From Natronococcus sp. A-GB1 (GTDB lineage: Archaea; Halobacteriota; Halobacteria; Halobacteriales; Natrialbaceae): 64,000 nucleotides of DNA. Both the position numbers and the translations under genes were made by a program. Each line of letters starts with the position of its first letter. Positions within the stretch are counted from its first letter, which is position 1. This document shows positions 50,671 through 59,025 of this stretch, in pieces. A model generated the notes under the pieces. It ran no database searches and was not told the DNA's origin. It saw nothing but the letters and a program-made list of their open reading frames with translations. The stretch spans positions 150,504 to 214,503 of the forward strand of contig NZ_JARUKW010000007.1 in assembly GCF_029688845.1 (NCBI RefSeq), read 5' to 3'.

Positions 50671-50686
50671 CTGACTGCCTAGTCAG
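50671..50686. promoter_or_regulatory. Inverted repeat CTGACT-gcct-AGTCAG upstream of MFS gene
   Basis: A perfect 6-4-6 dyad, 82-97 nt before the MFS start. TGACT/AGTCA half-sites are common in haloarchaeal TetR-family operators that control drug-type exporters. The regulator itself is not adjacent. Confidence 0.5.
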
Positions 50687-50841
50687 TTAGCGCTCAAAGC
50701 AATTACGATCTCGCCCGGAACACGGGATGGTGAAGCGAAATATGGTTTACTGGCGTGTGATTGGCTCCTCGTCGACGCGCCGACAAGCATGAGTCGAGAT
50801 AGTGCAGTGTCAGTCCAGCCTACCGCAGCTCGAGGAAGCGT

Positions 50842-50877
50842 GCAAACGCAAACGAAAACGCAATCGCAACCGCAAAC
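50842..50877 (-). repeat. Six-unit hexamer array (GTTTGC on the minus strand)
   Basis: Units GCAAAC, GCAAAC, GAAAAC, GCAATC, GCAACC, GCAAAC in unbroken 6-nt register on the + strand. Read on the minus strand it is a GNTTGC array beginning 5 nt after the stop of the ParA partner gene, so it forms that gene's 3' untranslated end. Compare 20581-20628. Confidence 0.65.
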
Positions 50878-50881
50878 AGAC

Positions 50882-51262
50882 TCAGATGTTCTGCTGGGCG
50901 TGGCGCCCGACCGCGTCGCTGAGCTGTTCGGTTTTCTCGGGCGTCGCGGTCTCGAGCCCGACACGGACGGCCAGTCGGACGATCTCGCTCCGGTCGAACC
51001 CCTCCGAGCACTCGCGTCCGAGCGCCTCCTCTAAGGCGTTGCCGACCGCGGTCATCTCCGCGTCGTCCTCGTCGAGAGTCGCCAGAAGCGCCGCGACGGG
51101 CTGGTCGCGGACGGCGACCGTCTTCGGGCGTTCACCGCTGTCGACCGCCTCGATGGCATCGACGAGTTCGTCGACGAACGCGGAGTCGGCCTCCGTTCTG
51201 ATCTCGTCGTTCCGGTCGCCGCGCTCGGTCTTCTTGCGTAGTTCCTCGAGTTCGTCACTCAT
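50882..51262 (-). CDS. ParA partner protein (uncharacterised)
   Basis: A 126-residue acidic helical protein: a coiled N-terminal stretch (MSDELEELRKKTERGDRNDE), a central part, and a C-terminal segment (EGFDRSEIVRLAVRVGLETA) that looks like a ribbon-helix-helix or similar small DNA-binding fold. Overlaps the ParA stop by 4 nt (51259-51262), so it is a translationally coupled partner, in the place of ParB or a small CopG-like adaptor. No ParB N-terminal nuclease-like domain. Confidence 0.75.
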   Translation of the reverse strand: MSDELEELRKKTERGDRNDEIRTEADSAFVDELVDAIEAVDSGERPKTVAVRDQPVAALLATLDEDDAEMTAVGNALEEALGRECSEGFDRSEIVRLAVRVGLETATPEKTEQLSDAVGRHAQQNI

Positions 51263-52119
51263 TGTCGCTCACCCAGTCGCCGCTGGAGGACCGAGGCGCT
51301 GTCGAGAAACGCCTCGCGAGCGCGTTCGGCGGTCGTCGAGGGCTCCTCGAGCGCGAACACCGTTCGCCCCTCGTCAGCGGCGTTCCGGATATCCTGGCTC
51401 GCGGGGACGTGTTCGGGTGCGATGGCGCCCTCGTACTCCTCGCCGAACCCCTCGAGGTACTCGGTTGCGAGCTTCGTTCGAGTGTCGACCTTGTTCGGCA
51501 GGATCATCGCGAGGTCGACGTCGACGCCGAACTGGTCGTCGATCTTCGCCAGATCGCGCTCGAGGGCTGTCGCCTGCTCGCTCTCGAAGGGGCCCATCTC
51601 GACAGGCGCGACGACGTTCCGGGTCGCCCAGAGCCCGTTGTAGGTGACGTTGTTCGTCAGTCCCGGCAGATCGATGAGAACGGTGTCGTACCGGCCGTCG
51701 ATGTACTCGTCGAGGAACCGCTCGAGTCGGGAGTAGCGCTCTCGAGCGTCGTCGATGTTGCCGAGGTCGGCGTCGAGCGAGTCGAGCCCGGGGTGGGCGG
51801 GGATCAGGTCCACGCCCTCGTCGGTCTCGACGATCAGGCTGTCGACGGCCGCGTCGCCGAGTTTCGAGGCGATCTGATCCCACTCCTCGGCGAACACCGT
51901 CGAGATGTTCGGCCAGTCGTCGTCGTTCTCGATATCTTCCTGGACTTCCGACCAGACGCCGAAGTGTTTCGCCAGGTCGCCCTGTTTGCCGGCGAGGTCG
52001 ATGAGCAGGACGTCCTCACCCGCTTCGGCGAGTGCGACGCCGAGGTGGGCCGCAGAGGTCGTCTTTCCGGTGCCTCCCTTGTCGAGAAAGGTCGCGGCTC
52101 GATTAGTGCTGGCTTCCAT
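51259..52119 (-). CDS. ParA/Soj-family ATPase
   Basis: A 286-residue deviant-Walker ATPase: KGGTGKTTSAAHLGVALAEA (14-33) is the P-loop; DVLLIDLAGKQGDLAKHFGV the A'-type motif; DTVLIDLPGLTNN the Walker B. It positions DNA or protein cargo by nucleoid-bound waves. Start at ATG 52119; the promoter region has TATA-like ctttatatta equivalents near 52150-52160 (minus strand) and GTTTGC repeats between TATA and ATG. No plasmid replication gene is present, so this is probably a chromosomal Soj-type system. Confidence 0.9.
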   Translation of the reverse strand: MEASTNRAATFLDKGGTGKTTSAAHLGVALAEAGEDVLLIDLAGKQGDLAKHFGVWSEVQEDIENDDDWPNISTVFAEEWDQIASKLGDAAVDSLIVETDEGVDLIPAHPGLDSLDADLGNIDDARERYSRLERFLDEYIDGRYDTVLIDLPGLTNNVTYNGLWATRNVVAPVEMGPFESEQATALERDLAKIDDQFGVDVDLAMILPNKVDTRTKLATEYLEGFGEEYEGAIAPEHVPASQDIRNAADEGRTVFALEEPSTTAERAREAFLDSASVLQRRLGERQ

Positions 52120-52458
52120 TCCGTATCCGTTTGCGCAAGCGTTTGCATCTAATATAAAAGCTCGTCAGACGCGTACAGAACGGCGCTCGGCAATCGCTCA
52201 CAGCTCGTGGAGCCACGAATGCGGCCGAACACGATGGCTCGAGACGGCCGAAGCGAACCCACGGAATCCGCCGACAAATCTGATATCGCTATACACAATC
52301 CAAACCGACGATCGAAATACGGGGTTCGCGAAGGCGGCTATCGGCGACTCGAGGCCGGCTCGCATCGGGGGTAAGCGAGTCTGTCAGTCCGCTCGGAAAG
52401 CGACTCGTTGCGTCGAATCGGGTCCGATAAGTAGCCGTACACGTTTCGATCGAAACGA
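52120..52458. promoter_or_regulatory. Divergent promoter region between parA and an MFS gene
   Basis: Three hundred and thirty-nine nt without a gene. 52129-52146 reads GTTTGC-GCAAGC-GTTTGC, containing a GCGC-centred dyad; it lies between the parA TATA (about 52150-52160) and ATG (52119), a position suited to autorepression. Toward the MFS gene, cgataag (52425-52431) is a TATA-like element about 30 nt before the GTG at 52459. The middle (52180-52400) shows nothing recognisable. Confidence 0.5.
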
Positions 52459-53646
52459 GTGGGAACGATTTCGACACGCTGGCGGTACCGGGAGACGGTG
52501 CTGGCGCTGTGTACGCTCGCCTTTTTCGTCACGATGGTGGGGCGACTGGCGATCAGCCCGATCATCCCCGATATCGTCGACACGTTCTCCGTCTCGAACG
52601 CGGTCGTCGGACTCTCGCTGAGCGGGATGTGGCTCGCCTACGGCCTCGCGCAGTACCCGAGCGGCGTGCTGGCCGACCGCTACGGCGAGCGGCTGATCAT
52701 CCTCGTCGCCGTCGGCGGCTCGGCGTTGGCCGCACTCGCCGTCTCGCTCACGCCCGCGTTCGCGCTGTTCTTCCTCGGGACGATCGCCCTCGGCGCCGTC
52801 GCCGGGCTGCACTACAGCGTCGCGACGACGCTGCTCGCCCGAACCTACGACAACGTCGGTACCGCCGTCGGCGTCCACAACACGGGCGCGACGATCGCCG
52901 GGCTCGTCACGCCGGTCGCCGTCGCCTGGCTGGCCGTCCGATTCGGATGGCGAGTCGCCGTCGCCGCCGTGGCGCTGATCGGAATCCCGTCGGCGATCCT
53001 CTTCGCCTGGAAGGTCCGTCCAACCGAGCCCCGTCGACCGGAGACGCCGCTCCGAGATCGGTTTCAGGTCGCGCCCGTCCTCGAGCTCCTCTCGCGGCCG
53101 CCGATCGCGTTCACGCTGTTCGTCGCGATCGTCAGCGAGTTCGCCTGGCAGGGAACCGCCTCGTTCCTGCCGACGTTTCTCATCGAACACCAGGGCGCCT
53201 CGACGACGTTCGCCGGGGCGCTGTTCTCGGCGTACTTCGTCGTGCAGGGCGTCGCCCAGATCGGGGTCGGCGCCCTCTCCGATCGGATCGGACGGGACCG
53301 GTCGATCGGTCTCTGTATGCTCGCTGGCGTCGTCGGGTTCGGGGTGCTGATCGCGTCCTCGAGTACGCTCCCGATCGTCGCCGGGATCGTGCTCGTCGGG
53401 GTCGGGATGAGCTTCGGGGCGGCGCTTATGCCCCGATTCTTACAGGAGCTCTCGGCCGAGGAACAGAACGCCGGCTTCGGGCTCGTCCGCACCGTCTACA
53501 TGATCGTGGCCGCGATGGGGTCGGTCGTCGTCGGCGCCCTCGCGGACCTGTTCGGCTGGGCCGTCTCCTTCGGCTTCCTCGCCGCGTTGCTCGGTGCGGT
53601 CGGGCTGGCGCTCGCGCTCAACTCGCTGCTCGGGCTCGAGTACTGA
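52459..53646 (+). CDS. MFS transporter
   Basis: A 395-residue, 12-helix major facilitator. The loop 2-3 signature is QYPSGVLADRYGERLIILVA (about 66-85), and the corresponding second-half motif is GALSDRIGRDRSIGLC. It begins with GTG at 52459, about 30 nt after a TATA-like element. Not closely related in sequence to the MFS at 49324. Substrate unknown. Confidence 0.88.
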   Translation: MGTISTRWRYRETVLALCTLAFFVTMVGRLAISPIIPDIVDTFSVSNAVVGLSLSGMWLAYGLAQYPSGVLADRYGERLIILVAVGGSALAALAVSLTPAFALFFLGTIALGAVAGLHYSVATTLLARTYDNVGTAVGVHNTGATIAGLVTPVAVAWLAVRFGWRVAVAAVALIGIPSAILFAWKVRPTEPRRPETPLRDRFQVAPVLELLSRPPIAFTLFVAIVSEFAWQGTASFLPTFLIEHQGASTTFAGALFSAYFVVQGVAQIGVGALSDRIGRDRSIGLCMLAGVVGFGVLIASSSTLPIVAGIVLVGVGMSFGAALMPRFLQELSAEEQNAGFGLVRTVYMIVAAMGSVVVGALADLFGWAVSFGFLAALLGAVGLALALNSLLGLEY

Positions 53647-53740
53647 CCGAACGCGCGTTCTCGACGTGGTGCAAACTACAGTCGGTCGTGGCGGTTTCGT
53701 GCAGCGAAGTTAAGGGTCGACGTGCGCAATATTGTGGTGT

Positions 53741-54862
53741 ATGAGCAACATCGACTTCGAACCGGCGGAGGTCGCTCGCCGCATCGACAAAGGGGACGAG
53801 GATCTCTTCGTGCTCGACGTCAGAAACGAGGACGACTACGAGAAGTGGCGGATCGAAGACAGCACGAACCTCCCGATCTACGACGAGTTACTTGACCACG
53901 ACTACTCGACGCTCGAGGACCACCTCGAGGACCTTCCCAAGGATCGGGAGATCGCCGTGGTCTGTATCGCCGGGATCACGTCGGCACGAGCCGCCGACTT
54001 CCTGCGCGAGCACGGGTTCGACGCGAAGTCGATCGACGACGGGATGAACGGCTGGGGCCGGGTCCATCGCTCCTACGAGGTCAACGGCGCCGACGGCGTC
54101 GTCCAGATCGTCCGTCCCGGGACGGGCTGTGTCTCCCACGTCGTCCACGACGGGACGGCGGCCGTCGTCGTCGATCCGAGCCAGTACGTCGACTACTACC
54201 TGAGCGAGGCCGACGAACGGGACCTCGAGATCGTCGCCGTCGCGGACACTCACGCCCACGCCGACCACGTCTCGGGCGCGCGGCGGCTTGCCGGCGAACT
54301 CGACGTCCCCTACCACCTCCACGGGGACGACGCCGGCGAGCTCGAGGGAGTCGTGGAACTCGAGGACGGCGACACTATCCCCGTCGGCGACCGATCGGTC
54401 GAGGTCGTTCATACCCCGGGACACACGCCCGGAAGCGTCTCGTTTACCTTCGGCGACGCACTGCTATCCGGGGACACGCTGTTTCTCCGCAGCGTCGGTC
54501 GACCCGACCTAGAGGACGGCGACGAGGACGCGATCCGAAAGGCCTCGAGCCGGCTGTTCGACAGCCTCGATCGGCTGCTCGAACTCGAGGGCGACCGGAT
54601 CGTGCTACCCGGTCACTTCAGCGACGAGTCGATCCGCCCGCTGGCGACCCGTCTCGGCGAGCTCCGCGAGGAGACGACGAACGAGCTGCTGGGCTACGTC
54701 GAGGAGAGCGACGAGGAGGCGTTCGTCGAGACAATCGTCGAGAGCCTCGCCGACGAGCCGGCGAACTACAACGAGATCAAGCAGATCAACTGGGGGAAGA
54801 GCCAGCCCGGCGACGACGTCGAGGAACTCGAGCTGGGGCCGAACAACTGCGCGGCGAACTGA
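53741..54862 (+). CDS. Rhodanese and metallo-beta-lactamase-fold fusion (persulfide-dioxygenase-like)
   Basis: A 373-residue two-domain protein. Residues 1-115 are a rhodanese with active Cys75 in VVCIAGITSA. Residues 118-345 are an MBL-fold hydrolase with THAHADH (170-176), then HTPGHTPGS and LPGHFSDES supplying further metal histidines, like ETHE1/glyoxalase II. Together they fit sulfane-sulfur handling: dioxygenation of persulfides and sulfur transfer. The order rhodanese-MBL is the reverse of the MBL-rhodanese fusions known from bacteria. Start at ATG 53741. A C-terminal 28 residues after the MBL carry GPNNCAAN. Confidence 0.85.
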   Translation: MSNIDFEPAEVARRIDKGDEDLFVLDVRNEDDYEKWRIEDSTNLPIYDELLDHDYSTLEDHLEDLPKDREIAVVCIAGITSARAADFLREHGFDAKSIDDGMNGWGRVHRSYEVNGADGVVQIVRPGTGCVSHVVHDGTAAVVVDPSQYVDYYLSEADERDLEIVAVADTHAHADHVSGARRLAGELDVPYHLHGDDAGELEGVVELEDGDTIPVGDRSVEVVHTPGHTPGSVSFTFGDALLSGDTLFLRSVGRPDLEDGDEDAIRKASSRLFDSLDRLLELEGDRIVLPGHFSDESIRPLATRLGELREETTNELLGYVEESDEEAFVETIVESLADEPANYNEIKQINWGKSQPGDDVEELELGPNNCAAN

Positions 54863-54907
54863 CGGCGCGTCTCGACTCTGGAGATGGAAAGCGAACCGGG
54901 CGAGCTA

Positions 54908-55153
54908 TCAGGCGTACGTCTCCTCGAGATACTCGACGATATCGTCGCTCTCGTGCATTCCCTCGACGTCCTGGGACTCGTCCGAGATGACCGGGACACC
55001 GTTCTGGCCGCTGACGCGCTCGACCTCGGTGCGGTCCTCGTGGGAGCGGGGAACCTCGATCACGTCGTAGTCGAGTTCGAGCTCGTCGAGTTTGGTTCGA
55101 ACCTTCGCACAGAACGGACAGCCTGGCAGTTCGTACAGCGTGATGTCGGACAT
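54908..55153 (-). CDS. Glutaredoxin
   Basis: An 81-residue thioredoxin-fold protein with CPFC (12-15) after LYELPG and the cis-proline NGVPVISDESQ. Length is that of a single-domain glutaredoxin or NrdH-like protein. It is convergent with the rhodanese-MBL gene, which also handles thiol chemistry. Its reductant may be the Grx-thioredoxin reductase fusion at 29159. Confidence 0.93.
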   Translation of the reverse strand: MSDITLYELPGCPFCAKVRTKLDELELDYDVIEVPRSHEDRTEVERVSGQNGVPVISDESQDVEGMHESDDIVEYLEETYA

Positions 55154-55223
55154 ACCTGTTGTAGCCGATAGACACCAAAGAGGCCACCGGTCGGCCGACG
55201 AGTTGCCGGAACCCGCGACGCGT

Positions 55224-56705
55224 CTAGAAGACGACCATGCCGGCCTCGACGGCGAAGTAGACGACGAAGTAGACGATGAACGCGAACGCCAGAATCCACT
55301 GACCGAGCGACACGTCCCGTTTCTCGCCCATCGCCGCCTTGAGCAGCGGGTAGCTAATGATCCCGGCGGCCAGCCCGTTCGCGATCGAGGTCGTTAGCGG
55401 CATGATCGTGATCGTCAGTCCGGCACTGATCGCCCATGCGGGATCCTGCCAGTCGATATCGGTGACCCCCTGAAGCATAATGATCCCGACGACGACCAGC
55501 GCGAGGTAGGTTGCGTACTGGGGGATCGCTTGCATCAGCGGCACGATGAGTAACGCGAGTCCGAACAGCCCGCCGACGACGAGCGCCGTAAAGCCGGTTC
55601 GTCCGCCCTCCTCGAGGCCCGCCGAGGACTCGATGAACGTCGTCACCGTCGAGGTGCCGATCATCGCGCCGAACGTGGTGCCGACCGCGTCGGCCATCAG
55701 GGGTTTCTCGATCTCGGGCAGATCACCCTGCTCGTCGAGGAACCCGCCGATCTGGGAGACGCCGATGAGCGTTCCCGCGGTGTCGAAGAAGTCGACGAAG
55801 AAGAACGTAAAGACGACCAGCGCGAACACGAGCGGGTCGTCGGTGATCATTCCCAGGCCGTCGACGAACCCCCAGAACAGCGGCGTGAAGTCGTACTGGA
55901 CGGACGCGATCATCGAGCCGAGTCCCTCGTTCGTCACCTCGTCGTACGATCCTTCCGGGGTGAGGACGTCGGGACCGACGACGCCAGCGAGCGTCAACGC
56001 CCAGCCGGCGACTGCCGTCGTCACGATTCCAATGATGATCGAGCCACGCAGCCCTCTGGCGTAGAGCAACAGCGTCAGAACCAGGCCCGCGAGCGAGAGC
56101 GCGGCGACCGGGCTCTCGAGGACGTTACCGAGCGTGACCAGCGTCGCGTCGTACGGCACCACGAGTTCGATCTCCTGTAAGCCGAGAAAGAGCAGGAAGA
56201 CGCCGATCCCGGCGCCGACGGAGAACTTGACGGGTTCCGGAAACAGTTCGATGATGTACCGCCGTGCGCCGACAGCTGTCAGCGCGATGAATATAATGCC
56301 CTCGACGAAGACGGCCGCCAGCGCGAGTTGCCACGGAACGCCGAGGATGACGACGACAGTAAAGGTGAAGAACGCGTTCAGCCCCATCCCCGGGGCGAGT
56401 CCGAACGGCCGGTTGGCGTAGAACGCCATCACCAGTATCGCGGCGATCGACGCGAGGATCGTGACGACGGCGAGCATCTGGATGACATCACCCTGGCCGT
56501 AGACCGTGCCGTTGATCGTCGTTTCGCTCTGGAACTCGCCGGCCTCGTGATCCCAGAGGATCGCCTGACTGAGGATCGTCGGGTTGACGACGATGATGTA
56601 CGCCATCGCCAGGAACGTCGTGATTCCGGCGATCAGTTCCGTCCGCAAATCGGTGTCGTGCTCGTCGAACCCGAAGTACGCGCCGATACGATCGAAAGCC
56701 CCCAT
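55224..56705 (-). CDS. NCS2-family purine-type permease (AzgA-like)
   Basis: A 493-residue permease with about 12-14 helices. GITTFLAMAYIIVVNPTILS near the N-terminus and FFVDFFDTAGTLIGVSQIGG in the second half are the motifs of the guanine/hypoxanthine (AzgA/PbuG) subfamily. It takes up nucleobases by proton symport. The ATG at 56705 is preceded by a TATA-like tttaac (minus strand, about 56737-56742) and a 14-bp palindrome at 56771-56784 also found, in degenerate form, before the BMP nucleoside importer. Confidence 0.9.
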   Translation of the reverse strand: MGAFDRIGAYFGFDEHDTDLRTELIAGITTFLAMAYIIVVNPTILSQAILWDHEAGEFQSETTINGTVYGQGDVIQMLAVVTILASIAAILVMAFYANRPFGLAPGMGLNAFFTFTVVVILGVPWQLALAAVFVEGIIFIALTAVGARRYIIELFPEPVKFSVGAGIGVFLLFLGLQEIELVVPYDATLVTLGNVLESPVAALSLAGLVLTLLLYARGLRGSIIIGIVTTAVAGWALTLAGVVGPDVLTPEGSYDEVTNEGLGSMIASVQYDFTPLFWGFVDGLGMITDDPLVFALVVFTFFFVDFFDTAGTLIGVSQIGGFLDEQGDLPEIEKPLMADAVGTTFGAMIGTSTVTTFIESSAGLEEGGRTGFTALVVGGLFGLALLIVPLMQAIPQYATYLALVVVGIIMLQGVTDIDWQDPAWAISAGLTITIMPLTTSIANGLAAGIISYPLLKAAMGEKRDVSLGQWILAFAFIVYFVVYFAVEAGMVVF

Positions 56706-56770
56706 GTTGGATGTTCAGGCATACCCAGACGGATTAGTTAAAGTTCACGTCTTTGGATCCACCTCACTAA

Positions 56771-56784
56771 TACACGTCCGTGTA
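56771..56784. promoter_or_regulatory. Palindrome TACACG-tc-CGTGTA upstream of the NCS2 gene
   Basis: A perfect 6-2-6 dyad, 66-79 nt before the permease ATG and about 30 nt upstream of its TATA box. The position suits an activator, or a repressor acting on the upstream side. The same sequence with two mismatches occurs at 14289-14302. Confidence 0.5.
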
Positions 56785-56877
56785 TACATTTTTGATACTC
56801 GGGTGAGAAATCCGAAACGAATCGTCCCGATGAACCCGAACGAACGTATTTGACCCCCGGGATCGTATCCGATCATC

Positions 56878-57540
56878 ATGAGGTTTGTCATCGTGGGGTA
56901 CGGTCGAGTCGGCTCGCACACTGCGCGCATTCTACACGAGGAGGGCCACGACCTCGTCGTCGTCGACGACGATCCCGATCGGGTCGAACGAGCGGCCAAC
57001 AACGGGTTCGACACCGTCGAAGGCGACGGTGCCGACGAGGACGTACTGCTCGAGGCAGGGGTCGACGAGGCGGACGCTATCGGCGCCTTCACGCCGGATC
57101 TCAACGTCAACTTCGCGGCCTGTATGGTCGGAAACCACCACGGCTGTCGGACCGTGTTGCGCATCGACGAGGACTACCGGGAGGAGATCTACGAGCGCTA
57201 CGCCGAGGACGTCGACGACATCGTCTATCCCGAGCGCCTCGGTGCGGCGGGTGCGAAGACGGCCATGCTCGGGGGCGACTTCAACGTCGTCGCCGATCTG
57301 GCGGCGAACCTCCAGCTGACCGTCCTCGAGATCCGGGAGGGCTCCCCCGCGGTCGGCAAGCGGATGAGCGAACTCGAGCTTCCGGAGTCCGCCCGGATCT
57401 ACGCCCACGGCCGCGCTCGCGAGGCGCTAACGATCCCGCTTCCGGGAACCGAACTCGCCGTTGGCGACGAGGTCGCCGTCGTCGCGGAAACCGAACGAAT
57501 AGACGAGCTTCAAGCCGCGCTGCTACCGGCGTCGGCCTGA
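56878..57540 (+). CDS. TrkA-type potassium channel/transport regulatory protein
   Basis: A 220-residue RCK protein. MRFVIVGYGRVGSHTARILH begins the NAD-binding TrkA-N domain (1-135, with acidic DDDPDR after strand 2), and a TrkA-C domain (about 140-215) follows. It gates a K+ uptake or channel subunit encoded elsewhere. TrkA-C domains are known c-di-AMP receptors in bacteria and in haloarchaea, which could connect it with dacZ. Divergent from the NCS2 permease. Confidence 0.9.
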   Translation: MRFVIVGYGRVGSHTARILHEEGHDLVVVDDDPDRVERAANNGFDTVEGDGADEDVLLEAGVDEADAIGAFTPDLNVNFAACMVGNHHGCRTVLRIDEDYREEIYERYAEDVDDIVYPERLGAAGAKTAMLGGDFNVVADLAANLQLTVLEIREGSPAVGKRMSELELPESARIYAHGRAREALTIPLPGTELAVGDEVAVVAETERIDELQAALLPASA

Positions 57541-57666
57541 GCAAAAAACCGGGCGGCGCAGAGAGCCGTGGACGCGCAGTCGAGATGGGATGGGGTATCG
57601 TTCGGCGCGTCCGTCGTATCCGTCCACGCTCCGACCAATAAAACCACGTCAGACGGCCGGCTGACG

Positions 57667-58698
57667 CTACTCATCCTCGAGGCGGAAGACGAGTATGTTC
57701 TGGTGAACCATCGAGGGGACGAACGAGAACGGGTAGCCGTAGACGTGCAGATCCTTCGTGGGATCGTACCAGACGAGGTTGGCGGCGAGCGTCAGCGGGG
57801 CCGTCGATTCGATCGCTCGCGCCAGCTCCGCCGAGAGGAACTCGTAGGACTGTTCGCGGTACATGTCGCCGATGAAGACGACGACGTGGCCCTCCGGCGT
57901 GACCGCGTCGGCGAACCGATCGAACTTGGCGGCCATGTCCTCGAGCCACTCTGCCTTCGTTCCGGAGCCGTCGCCGTTCGCGCTCGTGTCGGCCTCCTCG
58001 TCGCCGTCGAACGCCCCCAACTTGCTCTCGCGAGTCTCGTGCTCGTTTCGGGTCTGCTCGAGTTCGTCCATGTGCCAGTAAGGGACGTCGGTGAGCAGCA
58101 GGTCGACGCTGTCGTCCTCGATTCCGTCGATCAGGTCGGCGCAGTCACCGCATCGCAGCTCCTGTTCGGCCAGCGACGGCTCCCCGCGGGCCCGTCGCTC
58201 CTCGTTCTCGCGCTCGAGGACCTCCGCGTAGAGGTCGACCCAGCGCTCGTTGCGTTCGAACCCGATTGCCTCGCGAAGTCCGGTACCCTCGTGCTCGCAG
58301 AAGCTTGCTCCCAGCAGGGTGCCGCCGACGCCGGCGAAGGGATCGAGGACGGTGTCGCCGGCCTTGCTGAACCGGTCGATCAGATCGGCACAGAGCCGCG
58401 GCGGTTTCTGGCCGCCGTGCTCGCTGCGCAGGTCGTGCTGGACGTCCGGCGGATACCCCTCGGCGATAACCGACTTCGTCGCATACTTCCACTCCCTGCC
58501 GGTGAGGTCGTTGACCCGGTTTCGCTCGTCGTAGACGCCCCGGCCCTCGACGTAGCACTGGTGATCGGCCAGTTCGCTCGTGTCGATCACCTCGCCGTCT
58601 TCGATCGGCAGCGACTCCTCCTGGGCGCGCTCGGCGTCGAACGCGCCGTCGTCGTCGGTTACGAGTCGGCTCTGTCGGTGACAGTCCCCGTCGTCCAT
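57667..58698 (-). CDS. DNA (cytosine-N4/adenine-N6) methyltransferase-like protein, orphan
   Basis: A 343-residue SAM-dependent methyltransferase. Motif I is VLDPFAGVGGTLLGA (117-131) and the catalytic motif IV appears as TDVPYW (203-208), a variant of (D/N/S)PPY in which valine replaces the first proline. The order I-IV resembles the gamma type. No restriction gene is beside it, so it is an orphan. It may correspond to the conserved haloarchaeal CTAG methylase type (Zim), which is inference. Start at ATG 58698 with a TATA-like tttaa element (minus strand, about 58728-58735). Confidence 0.8.
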   Translation of the reverse strand: MDDGDCHRQSRLVTDDDGAFDAERAQEESLPIEDGEVIDTSELADHQCYVEGRGVYDERNRVNDLTGREWKYATKSVIAEGYPPDVQHDLRSEHGGQKPPRLCADLIDRFSKAGDTVLDPFAGVGGTLLGASFCEHEGTGLREAIGFERNERWVDLYAEVLERENEERRARGEPSLAEQELRCGDCADLIDGIEDDSVDLLLTDVPYWHMDELEQTRNEHETRESKLGAFDGDEEADTSANGDGSGTKAEWLEDMAAKFDRFADAVTPEGHVVVFIGDMYREQSYEFLSAELARAIESTAPLTLAANLVWYDPTKDLHVYGYPFSFVPSMVHQNILVFRLEDE

Positions 58699-58749
58699 GG
58701 CACGTCCTCGACTGTTCGCCAGGACCACTTAAAAGCGCGTTCCGCGGGG

Positions 58750-59025
58750 TTAGCTGGTGTAGGAGCTCTCGCCGACGACCTCGAGGAACTCCCCGCGTCC
58801 CGTCGACGTCGTTCCGTCGAACTCGGTTACCCGAACGCGAACCTGTTTCTCGACCGTCTCCGGCCCCGCACCCTCGACGATCAGGTGCGTGTCGCCGATG
58901 TAGACGTGTCCTTCGGTCGCACCGTTCGACTCCGCCACGAAGACGTCGACCACGTCGCCTACCTCGAGCGACGGACTCGTCTCGCGGAACCGCCAGCCCT
59001 TGAGATACTTTTGCAGGAAACTCAT
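58750..59025 (-). CDS. TRAM-like domain protein (DUF7513 type)
   Basis: A 91-residue protein starting MSFLQKYLKGWRFRETSPSL and continuing into a small beta-barrel (LEVGDVVDVFVAE, then KQVRVRVTEFDG and GRGEFLEVVGES), the TRAM-like fold that binds RNA. Haloarchaeal family I recall as DUF7513. It overlaps the preceding NhaC stop by 4 nt (59022-59025), so it should be read in reverse order: its ATG is at 59025 and the antiporter gene, upstream on the minus strand, ends at 59022. Confidence 0.8.
   Translation of the reverse strand: MSFLQKYLKGWRFRETSPSLEVGDVVDVFVAESNGATEGHVYIGDTHLIVEGAGPETVEKQVRVRVTEFDGTTSTGRGEFLEVVGESSYTS

Noticed and set aside
51259..52119. Integrated plasmid or replication origin around parA
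   Set aside because: No Orc1/Cdc6 or Rep gene, no origin-box repeats, and flanking genes have ordinary composition; a chromosomal Soj-type pair is simpler.
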